Assembly (NCBI GenBank): GCA_018907035.1
Contig: JACCIC010000053.1
Coordinates: 1,523,001-1,587,000 of the forward strand
Direction: 5' to 3'
From: Sycobia sp. Sy_11
Taxonomy: Eukaryota > Arthropoda > Insecta > Hymenoptera > Epichrysomallidae
DNA length: 64,000 nt
Shown here: positions 23,356-36,440 of the stretch, piece after piece
Layout of the letters: the number at the start of each line of letters is the position of its first letter
Position numbering within the stretch: the stretch's first letter is position 1
The notes under the pieces: generated by a model
What the model was told of the DNA's origin: nothing
Databases searched by the model: none
What the model saw: the letters and a program-made list of their open reading frames with translations, nothing else
Program-made: the position numbers and the translations under genes

Positions 23356-23635
23356 CGCGAGCGTCTCGTCGCCGTTTTATGACGCGACTCCGAAATGAAA
23401 GCCGCACGCACGAGCGCGAGCATCGGTCGTCGTAGTTATTATAGCGATTCTATTTCTACTCTCCCGTGCGTATATATATAGCGAACTCTTTTTTTTCATT
23501 TTCTTTGTTTCTGATCCCTTTTCCGGTCTGTTTTAACCCCCCCCCCTGCCGCCCTCCTCCTACTGTTTCAAACCTCTCGCCCTGTTTTTTCTGCGCTCTA
23601 CTCGTATATTTATAAGTTTTTTATTTACGTGTACG

Positions 23636-23638
<3 letters not shown>

Positions 23639-23702
<64 letters not shown>
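23639..23702. repeat. (AT)n microsatellite, 64 bp
   Basis: Uninterrupted AT units in a GC-rich setting. Confidence 0.97.
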
Positions 23703-23704
<2 letters not shown>

Positions 23705-24109
23705 TAGGTACCGCGGGGCCAGCTGGCAATTTTGACTCCGCTTCCGCGAATAACAGGAAAGTATTTCATTCAGTAGAATGAAAATTGCAGGTGGAAGAGA
23801 GCGGGAAGGGAGAGGGGAGGAGAAAAGTCGAGTGGGAGACGGGGGAAATTATAATTTTGTAGTCAGAAGTTTGATACCGTAAATTACGTGCGACTGGCGC
23901 AGTTTTTTGCTCGGGACACGCTGTTCGCGCGTTCTATATATACATATATATATATAATTTTATCTCGCTTGTATTTTACGAGGGACACTAAAAAGATGCG
24001 TGTATATATATATTGGACAGGCTAAATCTTGAATCGCGCTCACTTTATACTCTGTCGCGCGATTCAAATTGTATACGGCGAAGTTCTTTAGCTCGGTACG
24101 TAAAACAAA

Positions 24110-26920
24110 CGAGAAAGTACTTGATTATTTTTACCGAATACAGTTGCGTTACGTACAATTTTATAATGAATATTTATCTAATTTTATTACGATGTCACAA
24201 TAACATTGTTCTGTTTATTTGTGTAAAAACCTTACTTTAATTTAATTTTTATTAAACTTAAGATTCGTCTAGTCAGTCTATTAAGAAATTCACAATCTAA
24301 TGAGGTAATATATTTTATTAATAATCTGATAAAGGAATGTTTTAATTACTTTACCGCGACGCGATTTAAAGCGTAAATCTATAGACCGAGCGAAATTTCC
24401 GATAACAAGCCTCGTACGGTGGAAATAAATGCCTTCTCTGTGCTCTGAACTTTTCCGAAAATATAGTTATACCCGGCTTTCCATAACGAGGCGAATTCTC
24501 TCGCTCACCGGTGAGAGGTCACAGCGACTTTCTAGCAAAAGTCCCATGGCAGCGCTCACGGACGCGTAATATTTTTCAAAAAATTTCGCAAAAGTTGACA
24601 ACGAAGCCCTGCGAGCTCGCGGCGAAGTCTCGCCCCGTCGTTGTCCGCGTTCGCCGGCCCCCATTATGCTACAGAAATTTGGGACAACTTTGGCGGGGAT
24701 ATCGTTAAAAATGACAATGGACATTGCGGGAGAAATGTTCAGGGATGCGTGCCGACGAACTTTGCCGGAAGCTACTAAAACAATCCATAATATCATAATT
24801 AAAAATATAAATAAGACAACGTGCATTGTATTTTCGTTTTATCCTTTGCCGTATGAAGTGCGTATAAAAAAAAAACAATAAAAAATCATTCCATACTGTT
24901 GGCCTTAAGGAGTCGATGGTTAAATGAAATAATAAAAAAAAAATGAAAGAAGAAGAAGACGATTGTAAAAAAGAACGTATATGTTTTGCTCGGCCATACA
25001 GCACCTGCCGGACTCCATCAGCATTTCTGCAGCATGAAGCGAAAACGAAAAATAATATAGATCGACACCCGTTACTCTATACGTACTAGCGAAGAAAAAC
25101 CACAAATTATGGTTACAATTCGGAAAGCTGCTATAATAATTTGTACATATCTGACGAATATTTTCTTAACCTAATATAAACATCGTCTTGTTTAAAATCA
25201 CATTTACTTGAGACTAATAAATCTTAACAAAAAAAAAAAAAAAAAAAAGAAAGAAAGAAAGAAACCTCGAAATCTTCATACCGAGCTAGTTCGTGCGAGC
25301 GAAGGTTATCGGGGCTAACGAGGGACGAGGTCCGTTATGCCCCTGGCCCGGCGCCAACTCGGCTATTCTCCCGGGTACAATGCAATGAAAGCGGCGAGTG
25401 CCGAATCACGCCAAAACTATCGGGGGGGATGCAACGATCGCGCCGAAAAGAGCGCAGTTCTCGGTCCCCCTACCCACCGTCTTATTATTATTTTTTTTTT
25501 TTTTTTATTTTGGTTGCCGTTTCGAGCGAACGAAAAATATTAATGGGCTCTCCCTTCGCCAATATGACTCTTAATGCCCGACGCCATTCGTTTGGGAAAT
25601 CCAATGGTATGACTTACTCGACGGCGCGCCCGCAGGATCGAGCATTCCGCTCTCTTTTCTGTACGGCGATATTTGCGTATTTATACACGTTTTTCTTCTT
25701 CTCTCCCCCCCTCCCTTTTTTTAGACCAAATCAGTTTCAGCTACGAGCAGCTCTATTAAGAGCGATCAGTATCCCTCTTTCGCGCGTTTTGCGAAATTGA
25801 GCGTGCAACGTTTTTATTGCTACTATTAAGCTGCAAAATATAGTTGAGTAATTTTTTTTTTTTTGCCGTGAGTGTGTTATATATAACTTCGCGGTGAAAA
25901 CCATAGAATATTTAATTCTACACAATTTAGCATAAGTTTTTTACACTTATATACGCAGTAATACGCACAATTATTGTATTTATCATAAGTTAATACTCGA
26001 CGGATTTAATTTTTTTTTAATTCCTTTTGATCGGTTTATATTTTAAAAGTGCGAATGTATTGAAAAATTCCTGATTATATTTTTCGAGCTTTGGCGACAA
26101 AATTGATGAGCATTTGAAACATATATTTGAGTATATGTTACAAGAGGCATTTTTTTACAAGTAAGAAATGTTGTTAAGAACGACAAAAGCAAACTTTACA
26201 AAATGGTGAGCACACTGAATCTGTTCCACCCTCGTACCGTAGGAGGCTATCTGCATTTTTCAAATATCGTCGCAAATAATAATCAAGTAATCATCTCATA
26301 ATAACCATTCTCTTTTTGTTAATACCAGTCATGTTACGTGTGAAAATGTGTTCTGTAGAAAATCGTTTTAGATAAAAGAAAATTTGATTTATTTCTTATA
26401 GTAATTGTAATCAATAAAAATATCTTTTTTAGATCTTACAGAAAAATTATTTTCTACTTATTTCCATATAATTAAAATTTTTAATAAAATAATGTCAAAG
26501 GACTGAATCAAATTAAAAGAAAATATTTAAGAAATTATATTCTTTTATCCATATCTTTTATCGTACAATAAGCGAACAATAACTATCATAAATGATTTTA
26601 CTTCCTTTTGAGAAAATTATTAATATTCAAAGTATTGCTTACTTAAATTAGTCCACAAGATACCTGGCGTTTATATTCGCTTTTCATCCTTTCCTTAAGT
26701 CGAAAAAGTACTCGTTATGATTATTTCAAATGCCCTTACAGCGATTACGTGCATAAACACAAAGTAAATTCTGGCAAATGTCTCGTAACAATTGTCAATA
26801 CGAGCCCTGCATCCAAAGCGCATTCCGCGACGAAAGCAACCGAGTCGCGAAATTGGTCAAAAATCCGAGCAATCGAAAAAAACTCCCTCAAAAAAATGTT
26901 CCCGATTTATCAAACTTGTA
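24110..26920. other. Mixed stretch without a recognised gene
   Basis: AT-rich sequence with two small GC-rich patches (about 24440-24740 and 25265-25700). A 119-codon minus-strand open frame at 24467-24826 crosses the first patch. It contains a CACCGGTGAG donor-like site but no recognisable domain. A poly-A run with GAAA units lies at 25232-25263. Confidence 0.5.
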
Positions 26921-27475
26921 CTTATCGTCGCGCTCTTCTTTTACCACTGCTTGCAGAAAACTTATTGAACTGCGCGCGCGTACACATACACAGCCACCCA
27001 CCCACCCATCGGCACTTGCAAACAAAAATCGTCGTTACATGGAGAAAGAGCGCGCGCGCGCGCAGCCAAGCGAGGCAGCGGAAACACCGGCCCCGGGCCC
27101 CGGCGCGGGATCGAAACTGGAGCGACGGCGACGGGCGCGTGGGCGCGTTTGACACACATTATAAAATGGCGAGCGCAAGGGAGAGACGCAGTCAGCGAGA
27201 GGGGAAGGGGCAGGGCGGACGTACAGACCACAGCCGCTCCTGCGCGCGGCCCTCTACGCGGCTGTGCTGGTGCAGGACTGTTGTGACGTCACTTGTTGCG
27301 GCAAAGCACGCGCTTATATACATAACATATGCATTATATATAGAAATGAACAATGACCCGCCGCCGTGAGAGCGGCAGCGGCGCAAACAGCGGTGGCGGC
27401 AAGCTCGATTTCGGTCAGATTCCGGTGTCGGGAAGGCGGAGGCGAGATCGATTCTCTGCTTCGTCTCCCTTTTCT

Positions 27476-27478
<3 letters not shown>

Positions 27479-27517
<39 letters not shown>

Positions 27518-27522
27518 TCTCT
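27479..27522. repeat. (CT)n microsatellite
   Basis: About 22 CT units with one CC interruption. Confidence 0.95.
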
Positions 27523-27792
27523 GGCGGCGGATTTGCACAAGCCCCCGTCGTGTTATTACGTCGTCGTCGTCGGCCCTTGCCATAGTTAGCGCAAACGTAT
27601 ATATATACTACACACATACCTGTTCAGAGGGTTGGGCGCGGCGATAAATTAGAATTCAATTTCCGCTGCAGACGCGCGTGCAGTGTCGAGGAGGAGCGGA
27701 GGGGGCGGAATGAGTACGCGAACTCGGAGGAAGTGGACATTCATCATCGGTACGGTTAAAGTCGCGTCGCGTCCTTTCCACTTATATATATG

Positions 27793-27802
<10 letters not shown>

Positions 27803-27851
<49 letters not shown>
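27803..27851. repeat. (AT)n microsatellite, 49 bp
   Basis: Uninterrupted AT units, preceded by shorter interrupted AT/GTAT sequence. Confidence 0.95.
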
Positions 27852-27852
<1 letters not shown>

Positions 27853-28193
27853 TATGAATGTGTATCTTTGTCCGTGTGCGCCGGATTCGGTCATTGATTA
27901 TTTGCAATGCTAGCCACTGCACTCTCAGTCGCATCTATATGTATATTATATATACAGGTATATACACCGGACGGTGTATCCATTTCAAATGATTCCATCT
28001 TTTTTAGTTTACAGGTCGTCCGCACGATTTCTTGCCGATCATTACGTTCTTGTAATTTTTTTTTTTTTTTTGTATTTCGATTGCATTGGCTCGGATAAGA
28101 AAACAATAGTATATGAATCCGCGGTGAGATTACGTTTTTCTTACGCAGTCTCAGACTCTGAATGTAAATCAGTTTGTATATTTTTTGCTTCAG

Positions 28194-28285
28194 CAAAGAT
28201 ACCGGAAGATACTTACTTCCAAGCGCTTGGAAATCTAAAATTTACAAGAGCTAAAGACACTGACGTAGTTGGATATTCCGAGTAG
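28194..28285 (+). CDS. Candidate terminal coding exon (unidentified)
   Basis: TATTTTTTGCTTCAG at 28179-28193 is a strong acceptor. It is followed by 2 bases, 29 sense codons (starting KIPEDTYFQALGN and ending DTDVVGYSE) and TAG. The translation looks natural and is not low-complexity, in a region of only moderate GC. No family recognised. It could be a short last exon of a plus-strand gene, or chance. Confidence 0.25.
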
Positions 28286-28959
28286 TTTTCAAGCATGCCG
28301 TGTGTGCCCCGGCCCTAGCGGATAAAAGAGGCCGGTTCTGTATTTTTTTTTTTTTTTTCGACGCAGTACGCTGTTACGATCGCTGCCAGTGCAAGAGTTC
28401 GCACGAACGACACCGACACGATCCCCGAAAACGTCGCACAGGCGCATAATCAACCTGCGCAATTTGGCTTATCGGCAAATCGACTTCCTCCCCCCCCCCC
28501 CAAGACACATACGGCCGCCCTTTATTTCGAATTTTGGGAATCCGCTCAAAGTACCAGCGGAGCATAAAGCTGAAAAAGAAGTGCCCGAAACACTCGCCGG
28601 TGTATAATTTTACCGAATGGGGTAAGAAAAAATTGTTGGAAAATACTTCGAATGCCGCAGGGCGATCGAAGGACTTTGCGTATATATTTCAGTTTACCAG
28701 GTGGTGCAGCGGCCGGCGACCTGGGCCGACATTAGGACCTCGGCCGGCTCGGAAGCGTCCGTTCGTATTTTAACTCGAAAATCCGAATAAATTCTAAAAC
28801 TCGATTTTTTAAACTGATCCCCTAACGTATATATATATATATAGGTTTGAAAAATACAACGGGCTTTCTGGTTTATCAAAAAATTGTAATATAACTCAAC
28901 TTCATGCTGAGGAGTCCAAAATCTACACATACTCAACTTAGAAATTATAAATTCCATGA

Positions 28960-29290
28960 AACTATAATTATATATCTCGTTCCACAAATACCGAACTGAA
29001 AAATCGCAAATTCAGAAACCGACAATTCCGCAAAACTTATGCCCGGAAACCTCGCATTCCAAAATTGTGCATGTAGATTCATGCACAGCTTTACGCAGCA
29101 CGAGGCTCATAAATCTCAAATGTCGAAACTCCGCATATATAAACTCCGTGCTCACTAACCTCATACCTTGGAGTATCTAAACACCAATGCCTATAAATCT
29201 TCAGCCTTCAATTCCGAATCCTCAAACTCCGTAAAAATATATTAACGTATACAGAATTATACTACGTAAATGTATATAACCTAAACGCAT
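28960..29290. repeat. Short-period degenerate repeat texture
   Basis: Recurring phrases such as AACTCCG, CCTCAAACTCCG, AATTCCG and AAATCTCAAA appear at irregular short spacing, like a decayed minisatellite. The complementary texture occurs on the plus strand at 1040-1260. Confidence 0.35.
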
Positions 29291-30400
29291 GGCTTCAAAA
29301 ATTTGGAATTCAAATTTTATTAATTGATTTAATTTTATTAATTTAATAAAATTAAATTTATTGATTTAATTTGATTAATTCTAAATTATTATTTCCAAAA
29401 TCTTATATACATATAGACTATATAGATGATACAATTTTTCTAGAAAATATAATACTGTAATTCATCCATTCCATCAAAAAAAGATTTTCTGATATGAAGT
29501 AAATATTTACTTTTTTTCTACCAAGTAACTCATTTTTCAAAATTAATAAAATGTTCGTCAGATTTAAGACAACGTGGTTTGATTTAAGTGGATTCTTATT
29601 GCATACTCCCTTCATTTAAGATGATACATTTTCCATTTAAGAAAATCATTTACTTCGTATAAAACAAGAAAATATTTTCTTGATAACATACATTTCTTCC
29701 GTGTACAAATATTTTTACAAAATTATTATTTTATAAACATCTTTGTTAAAAACGTTGTAATAGAAGCACAACATTATTCTGGATTTTTAAAAATCAATAC
29801 TTATTTTTCTTTAACAATGACACAATATTACAGTCTAATAAAAAAATATATGCATTCTGTTTTTAAACCATTTACATTTTTTGCCTACAAGATTCATACT
29901 TTTTGGTTCACCCTCTTTTGATATATTCTACAATAATCTATTCATCCATTATTGTTTTACTGTCGTCGTTTTGAATGAAAAATTAAAGAACGACGTTCAT
30001 TTCTAAGAACAGATAAAGCAAGCATTTCAAAATAATTTTATTCTCTTTTATAAACTGTTAAAAACAAAAACAACAGGGTTCAAGCTAAATCTAAAAATTA
30101 TCGTTGACCGTTCGAATGATTGTACTCCTTTCCACATAATTTAATTCAACAATAATTGTAGATCAGATCTAATAGATCTTATTTTGAATAAATGATTGGA
30201 GAATAAATCTTAATCCAATAGTGTATGTATACGGAAATCCATTACTACTGGTGAATTTATATACCTGTACATAAAAATGGCAGACAAATTTTTATACGCA
30301 ATATGGGGGAAAAAATTGATCGTCAAGAGAGAGAGAGAGAGAGAGAGTGTGTGTGTAAATAAAGAATAACGTTTTATCGCTTAATTTGTTATACCAGGGG
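29290..30400. other. AT-rich stretch without a recognised gene
   Basis: AT-rich sequence with one hairpin (29327-29357) and a short GA/GT array near 30328-30355. No gene seen. Confidence 0.6.
29327..29357. repeat. Hairpin with 15-bp arms
   Basis: ATTTAATTTTATTAA and its reverse complement are separated by a single T. Further TTAATTTT/TTTGATTAA phrases flank it. Confidence 0.85.
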
Positions 30401-30746
30401 AGAGGCCCATTAAAAGTCGCGAGAGCCATCGAGCACCGCGAGACAGGGAACGTCTTTTTTTTTGCGTAGACGTATAGAAAAAGGCCAATGCGAGAGCGCG
30501 ATGCCCACGCCGCGTTGGGGCTATAAAAGATTCTAAGGATCGGAAGGTCGTAGACGGAATGCGGGCGGAGTGAGTTTCTTTATTGGGGTTGGGGGGGGGG
30601 AGTTCCCTCTCTCCAGCTCTCTTTCTCTCTATCTCTCGCTCTCTCGCTTTCTGCTCTTAGGACCGGCCGGTTTTTTTCTCGGCGCGCTGGCATGATGCGG
30701 CGCCCGCAACACACCGTCAGATCATAATATTATATTATATTCTGAA

Positions 30747-30751
<5 letters not shown>

Positions 30752-30795
<44 letters not shown>
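30752..30795. repeat. (AT)n microsatellite
   Basis: About 22 AT units followed by ATAC-type interruptions. Confidence 0.94.
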
Positions 30796-30800
<5 letters not shown>

Positions 30801-31161
30801 TACATATATACATATACAGGCACGTCTGATAATCGACGGTCACGTGAAAAGTCGTCTATTATGGATTTACGCCTTTATGCCCGATGTAATAATGCGCTTC
30901 TATACATATTCCTACACGATATGCGCGAATCGCCGTCCACTGTTACGTTGAGCGATCACCTGTCGCGAGACGTCGACGAACGTGCTCGTTTCTTCGTCTC
31001 ATTTTATATAATTAAAACAATTCAACGCCGGCCGGAGATTTAGCCCGTCTCCTTCCGACGGCGAATATAATCCGCCGAAATATCGGATCAACCCGTGCTG
31101 CTCGGTCGGATTACTTTTTGTTCTTATCGCGCCAGTGTACACGAGGAGCGTGGTTTTAAGG

Positions 31162-31193
<32 letters not shown>

Positions 31194-32644
31194 CATATAT
31201 GCTCGAAGCGTAGAACACAAAGTGTGATTGGGGCGTCTGAACGTCGCTGACGCGCATGCTCCGAAACACCCCAGACATTCGCAACCCCCTGATTATATAT
31301 ATATAGATATGTAGATTGGGAGCCACCCTCTACATAGCCAGCCCCGATTTTCATTTCGTGCGACGCGCACGCGGCTACGTGTAAATACACACGGAAGCAT
31401 GCGATATATAAGAAATAATGCATATATAATACGTGCCTTATATTATTAGACGAGTCGGCCATTACGAAGTGCTGTAATCCTGGCCGCGAGAAACGGTGAC
31501 CAGGAATTGTTCATTTGCGAACATTTACACGCATAACAATATCGACTACTGAGTATAGGTATATCCATTTATCGACATATATATACATATATATTCAATC
31601 TTCAATTTATTCCGCACACGTTTTACGTTAAATTTAAACTGTAAAAGGATAGATAACGCGTCGAATTGTCGCAATGAGTAGAAGGCCGAATTATCGTAAA
31701 ACCAAAGGTAAACTGCAAATTGAAAAGGATAACTCGACATATTCGACCAAGAAGCGAAGTCCGTAATAAAAGACCAAAGCGTTTCCATAGAAAATGTGGC
31801 CGCTTTGATCATTCCCTCACCGTCCCCTAGGAGCCCAACCCCCGCGTACGCACCGAGCGATCGATCAGCCATGTGCGAATCCGCCACGACGTCCCGATCG
31901 TCGCGCCACCTTTATTTTCGCGATCACAGGCTCGCGCTCTTACGCGCGCGCGCGCGCGCGTACGCGACGACGGCCAGCGGTGCAGCGGCCGGCGCGTGAT
32001 TCCGCTATGTTTTTCGCGCGTAGCCCGGGTCTCGCCCTCGTCTGGCGCGCTCGCCCCGCCGCCCCGCCCAATCGTGCTTTTCGCCCCGGGGGCGAAAAAC
32101 GCGTCCCGGCAACGGCGTCGAATCTGTAAAATGGATACTCACGCCTATATGTGAGGAACGAGGCGAGGCGGGGGCCTCCGATCCCGTGCTGTTCACGCCG
32201 CCGGGCCCCCGGCGTGCTCCGTCGGATGCGGGCGTGCGCACCACGCAGACGCGGTCCGCGTCCTCTTCGTCCTTCGTCTTCGTCCGTGGGGCGTTGGGAA
32301 GTGTAAGGGGCGGGCGGGCGGTCTAAACGTGACGAGCTCGGTAAATGTTCGAGCAGGGCGGCGACCGTCGGGCCGTCCCGATCACCTCGAGGTCTTTTGC
32401 GGCAATAACGCCGGGAGACGCGCGGCGCGCGCGCGCGCTCACAGGTGTCTCTACGTATTGTGTACACAGAGAACGCCGCGCGTGGAGTCTGCGCGCTCGT
32501 GACCGCGGGCTCGTGCGTAAGGTAGCGGCGACGCCGGTCGTCGCCATTAAAACCCATCCGCGCCCCGGGCCGAAGGAGCCGCGCGGGCGAGAGGGGACGC
32601 GGATGCACCGAGCGATTGAAACGAATTGGCGGCTCTTTCACCCC

Positions 32645-32645
<1 letters not shown>

Positions 32646-32676
<31 letters not shown>
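32646..32676. repeat. (CT)n microsatellite
   Basis: About 15 CT units. Confidence 0.94.
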
Positions 32677-32679
<3 letters not shown>

Positions 32680-32921
32680 GCGGATTTCGACGCCTCCCAG
32701 TCGCGTAACCCCGCTCCCTCGAGCCTCGATCGGCGCCTGACATTTTGCACACTTCGCTCGCGGCTACGACCGTTCGCGCATTGCGAATAAACGCGTCCGT
32801 CCGCCGTCGCGACGACCGGCCGACTGGGCTGGCTCCCTATGTACACACAATTCGGCTCTCGCGTCGCTCCCGCGCGCGCCGGGCGCTCGGCTCCAAGTCT
32901 CTATATACACATACATCCGTA

Positions 32922-32925
<4 letters not shown>

Positions 32926-32960
<35 letters not shown>
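32926..32960. repeat. (CA)n microsatellite
   Basis: About 17 CA units. Confidence 0.95.
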
Positions 32961-33166
32961 CAGTCTTGGTGTTTCGTCGTATATACACATATATAATGCC
33001 CTCGCGCGCCGGTGTAAACTGCCATTATCATAAATTATCATTGGTGACAGTTACTACCACTACTACTATTATACCGCCGCTGTATAATACTACAGCTCTT
33101 GCTCGTGAGCCGCCTGGGCAGTTTTCTCTTTCTCTCTCTATGTCTTGCTCCCCTATATCCTGCCGC

Positions 33167-33167
<1 letters not shown>

Positions 33168-33217
<50 letters not shown>

Positions 33218-33237
33218 CATACATACATACATACATA
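33168..33237. repeat. (AT)n-(CATA)n compound microsatellite
   Basis: About 23 AT units pass directly into six CATA units. Confidence 0.95.
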
Positions 33238-33290
33238 ACGCCAATACTCAAAAGCCCGAAAAGGTCGGCGTGCGCTCTTTACGTTTTCCG

Positions 33291-33297
<7 letters not shown>

Positions 33298-33331
<34 letters not shown>
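33298..33331. repeat. (CT)n microsatellite
   Basis: About 17 CT units after a short C run. Confidence 0.95.
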
Positions 33332-33334
<3 letters not shown>

Positions 33335-33489
33335 CCTGCTGATATTCTTCTTGCTTTCGACGAGCTCTGTCCCACTTGCCCTCGTTCGTTCAGACCGATA
33401 TACCTATTGCTTTCGCTTCCACGAGGAACATAAAACGAGCGCTTTGCCTTAATTGAAATTTGAAGGACAAAAAAACTTTTCGGATCCAC

Positions 33490-34325
33490 GGATTTAAAGG
33501 ATTTTTTGAAATTCTCATAGTCTCCTATGTAATTGACTACAAGAAACTAATTTTTTCAGTAATTACTAATTTTTGACGTTCATAAATTCTTTTTTTTCAA
33601 ACAATTTTAAAATATTTTAATAATTCCACAACGGTCCTTCATTGAACATATAAACTTGTTCTGATTTGTAAATAAAATTATAACAATTTCTGCATTTTGA
33701 GAATAAATTGGAGTTGGAAATTTTTGAATCTTCAAAATACTGGTACATTTTCCAACCGTTTAAGTCTTAGAACTCGACAACATCAAGTAACTGTTCTAGT
33801 TAAGCTAATTTTATTCAAATCGTTCGAGTTGAACGAACCATTTCAAGAGTACACAAAATGAATAGGGAGACATATACACATATATATATTAAACTTTTAC
33901 AAAAATATGTCGTTATTCAGAAACGTCTGGAATTTTCGCACAATCAGCTGTAAAATTGGATCGGTTAGAATTACTCAATTGTCCAATTAGCTAGTATTGG
34001 TGGTTCGAACAGCTGATCGAACGTTTCGAATCGATTCGAACACTTTCAAGTTCCAACAGAAGCCCAAGTCCTGTATAAAAATCTCACCGGATAATGATCG
34101 AACTGATGCTTTCGCTTTTTTTACGATAAAATAAAAAAAGGAAAAAATTAAAAGCTTACACTATTTTTAAAATCTATGTAATACCGAATTGTAAGGTCAG
34201 CGAATATCGACCCAATGGTTGTCTCACAGCTTTGCCACGGCAACAAACCTGACTCGACGCGCGATACTGAAAATCGATTGATTTATATTATACGAAAATA
34301 ACATGATGAATCTTATTATAATAAA

Positions 34326-34380
<55 letters not shown>

Positions 34381-36440
34381 ACAACAATCCCCTATAGTTT
34401 CTTTTATATCGCCGCGTGTCGGACGACGCATGTATTATTCGATCTGCAGGACGCGCGTCGCACTGAATTCGCCCCGCTGACATTATGCGCTATCTAAGTG
34501 TACATACACATTCTTCTATTATTCACTTTTTACATCGCCTCTCCTGCGCAACCTTGAACTTGAGCCCACGCGTCCTCGTATAATATACGTATACGTAATA
34601 GGCAGGATGAGGAAGCATCTCGATTCAATTGAAGAAAAAAGTAACGCGAGATTCTGCTCCTCTATCTCGGGATCTTATGGGACTTGGGAGATCGTCCGGT
34701 ATTACCTGCCTATATGTATAAATACGAATTTAAATGGGGGAGGGGGAGGGTTGTATCGCCGAGTCATCAGGTCAAATACGAGTCATGGTACCGACTCATC
34801 GGCCGCGCTGTAGATATATAGCTATATATAACAATCCGGACTGTTGAGTATTATATTCGCAACGTGCTCGGAGCGTAAATTTTAGGGTCTAAGAATGTAT
34901 TGCCAAGGCTGGAAATTTATGATCTCGAGATTCTGGAAAAATTATATTATCACGAGTTGTTTTAAAATCCACAATTGTTCACGAATTTTCTGCTATTAGT
35001 CGTGAAAAATTTCATACATTGCACGTAATATTTTACGCAAAAGAAAGACGCTTCATTTGTTTTTTTCAGAAATCATAAAGCTATACAGGGGTTAAGTATT
35101 GTTACTGACCATTCTCGTTTCGCGATGCAAACGGACGAACGCTCAATATCTTTCTTCATCAAGCCCGATCCGTTAAAAAACTATTTAACATCGTGACAAT
35201 GCTTCATGATCGTGTAAATTATATATATTAGCATTTGGAATGCTTGTTCAATTGAATGCGTTTATTGGTATAGAGAGAGTTCAATACAACTAATGTTTTC
35301 TTATAAAGTAATTTATTGAATATAATTGAGAGCATTGCACACACAATATATAAGTTTATGCATAAATAATTAAACCGAAATGAAAAATACAGATCAATGA
35401 TTGATAAGATCTTTTTCTCATCCCTCTCTCTTCTTCGCCCACATTCTCAAAGCCGAAAACTGATGATTCCAAATCGATTTCCGGCGAAAAGATATTGAAG
35501 GACAATTATCCCCCTCACTCTCTCCCTCTCTCTCTCTCTCTCTCTTTCTCTCTCTGATCGTTCTCTTGCTGTTCGGACCACTCGACGATTTCCGATGGTC
35601 GATCGTGTAGCGCGCGATTCTCATCAGGAGACCGGCTTCGTTTTGCCATAGCAATTTCGGGCGAAGGATGGAAGGAAGGGAGCAAGAAGAATCATCGGAA
35701 GACACATTTATGGTCCGAGAATGTAGCGATCTGCTTTGCGATTAGTTTACCAGTCGCGGAGCGTCAACTTGGACAATTCCCTTCATTCTCGGCTGACGCA
35801 CCGAATGGTAAATTATAAAAGTGCCATCTTCATTACATTCTCGTGATGAATCAACGGTCTACTATACGTATAGAAAAATTGCAACGAGATTTATTATAAT
35901 TTGATGCTCCTTTAAATTTCAATTAGAAAAAGATCACTGCAATTTTGGCCAAATCAGTGAATCGTTGGGGCAACTACAATCGACGAGCAATCCTTATATA
36001 TAATTATGCCTAGATAAATCAAGATATTGATCAGAAATTCTTACCTCGATTTTAATGATTTTCTTCCGTTTTCAAATTTACGGAAGCATAATCGATTAAT
36101 CGAATGAAAATAAGACAGAAACATTTTCATTATACATTTACATTCTAACTTGAGTTTTCTACTTACTCATGATTTCACAAGTTTCGGAACTAAATTTTCC
36201 TCGCAAACAAGTATTTGCAGTAAGTAAATATATTAAATTAAAAAATAAAATACATAAGACGTTCAAGCAAACAGACCCTCTGATTTAATAAGTTTCGCAT
36301 AAAAAAAAAATAATTGAACTTATCCTGCTTTAATAACAAATATAAATAAAATAGCGTCCAGATGTACCTTACTGTTTGTCGATATATAATAACAGACGAA
36401 ACGATGGGATTGCTCAACAGATGGATCTGGCTATGTTACC
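33490..36440. other. AT-rich stretch with two small GC patches
   Basis: AT-rich sequence with small GC-rich patches near 34430-34830 and 35500-35810. An (AT)n array lies at 34329-34377 and a (CT)n array at about 35524-35546. The minus-strand open frame at 35418-35705 is built partly on the CT array. No gene recognised. Confidence 0.5.
34329..34377. repeat. (AT)n microsatellite, 49 bp
   Basis: Uninterrupted AT units. Confidence 0.96.

Larger units (their letters stand above)
22200..24110. other. GC-rich, CpG-rich island with several microsatellites
   Basis: CpG-rich block with (CG)n (about 22436-22450), (CT)n, and two long (AT)n arrays. A plus-strand acceptor-like tract (CTTCTCTTTCAG, 22921-22932) precedes about 38 open codons ending at a GTATAT donor-like site. 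I recognise no protein there, so I do not call an exon. Confidence 0.5.
26930..28780. other. GC-rich, CpG-rich island
   Basis: CpG-rich block with (CT)n and (AT)n arrays. Long Arg/Ala/Pro-rich open frames on both strands follow from composition. A weak plus-strand exon candidate lies at 28194-28285. Confidence 0.5.
30400..33480. other. Largest GC-rich, CpG-rich island
   Basis: Very CpG-dense, especially 31800-32850. It holds (AT)n, (GT)n, (CT)n, (CA)n and (CATA)n arrays. Long open frames in all directions follow from the composition. On the minus strand one frame at about 32120-32320 reads acidic and Ser/Pro-rich (KTKDEEDADRVCVVRTP) up to a strong GTGAGT donor. No start, acceptor or homology supports it, so it is not called. 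The density suggests a promoter-type CpG island. Confidence 0.5.

Noticed and set aside
22678..23382. Plus-strand open frame of 234 codons
   Set aside because: It is largely Leu-Ser repeats from (CT)n and Tyr-Ile repeats from (AT)n, joined by GC-rich spacer.
24467..24826. 119-codon minus-strand open frame with an internal donor-like site
   Set aside because: No convincing acceptor or start context, no recognisable domain, and a plus-strand frame overlaps it.
26749..27369. Overlapping plus-strand open frames of 206 and 124 codons
   Set aside because: Two frames are open over the same GC-rich DNA, the composition is driven by CpG, and there is no domain.
31940..32641. Long minus-strand open frame of over 230 codons, Arg-rich
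   Set aside because: It lies in the most CpG-dense part of the window, where stop codons are rare in every frame. The overlapping plus and alternative minus frames are also open, the composition is extreme (Arg/Ala/Pro) and no motif is visible.
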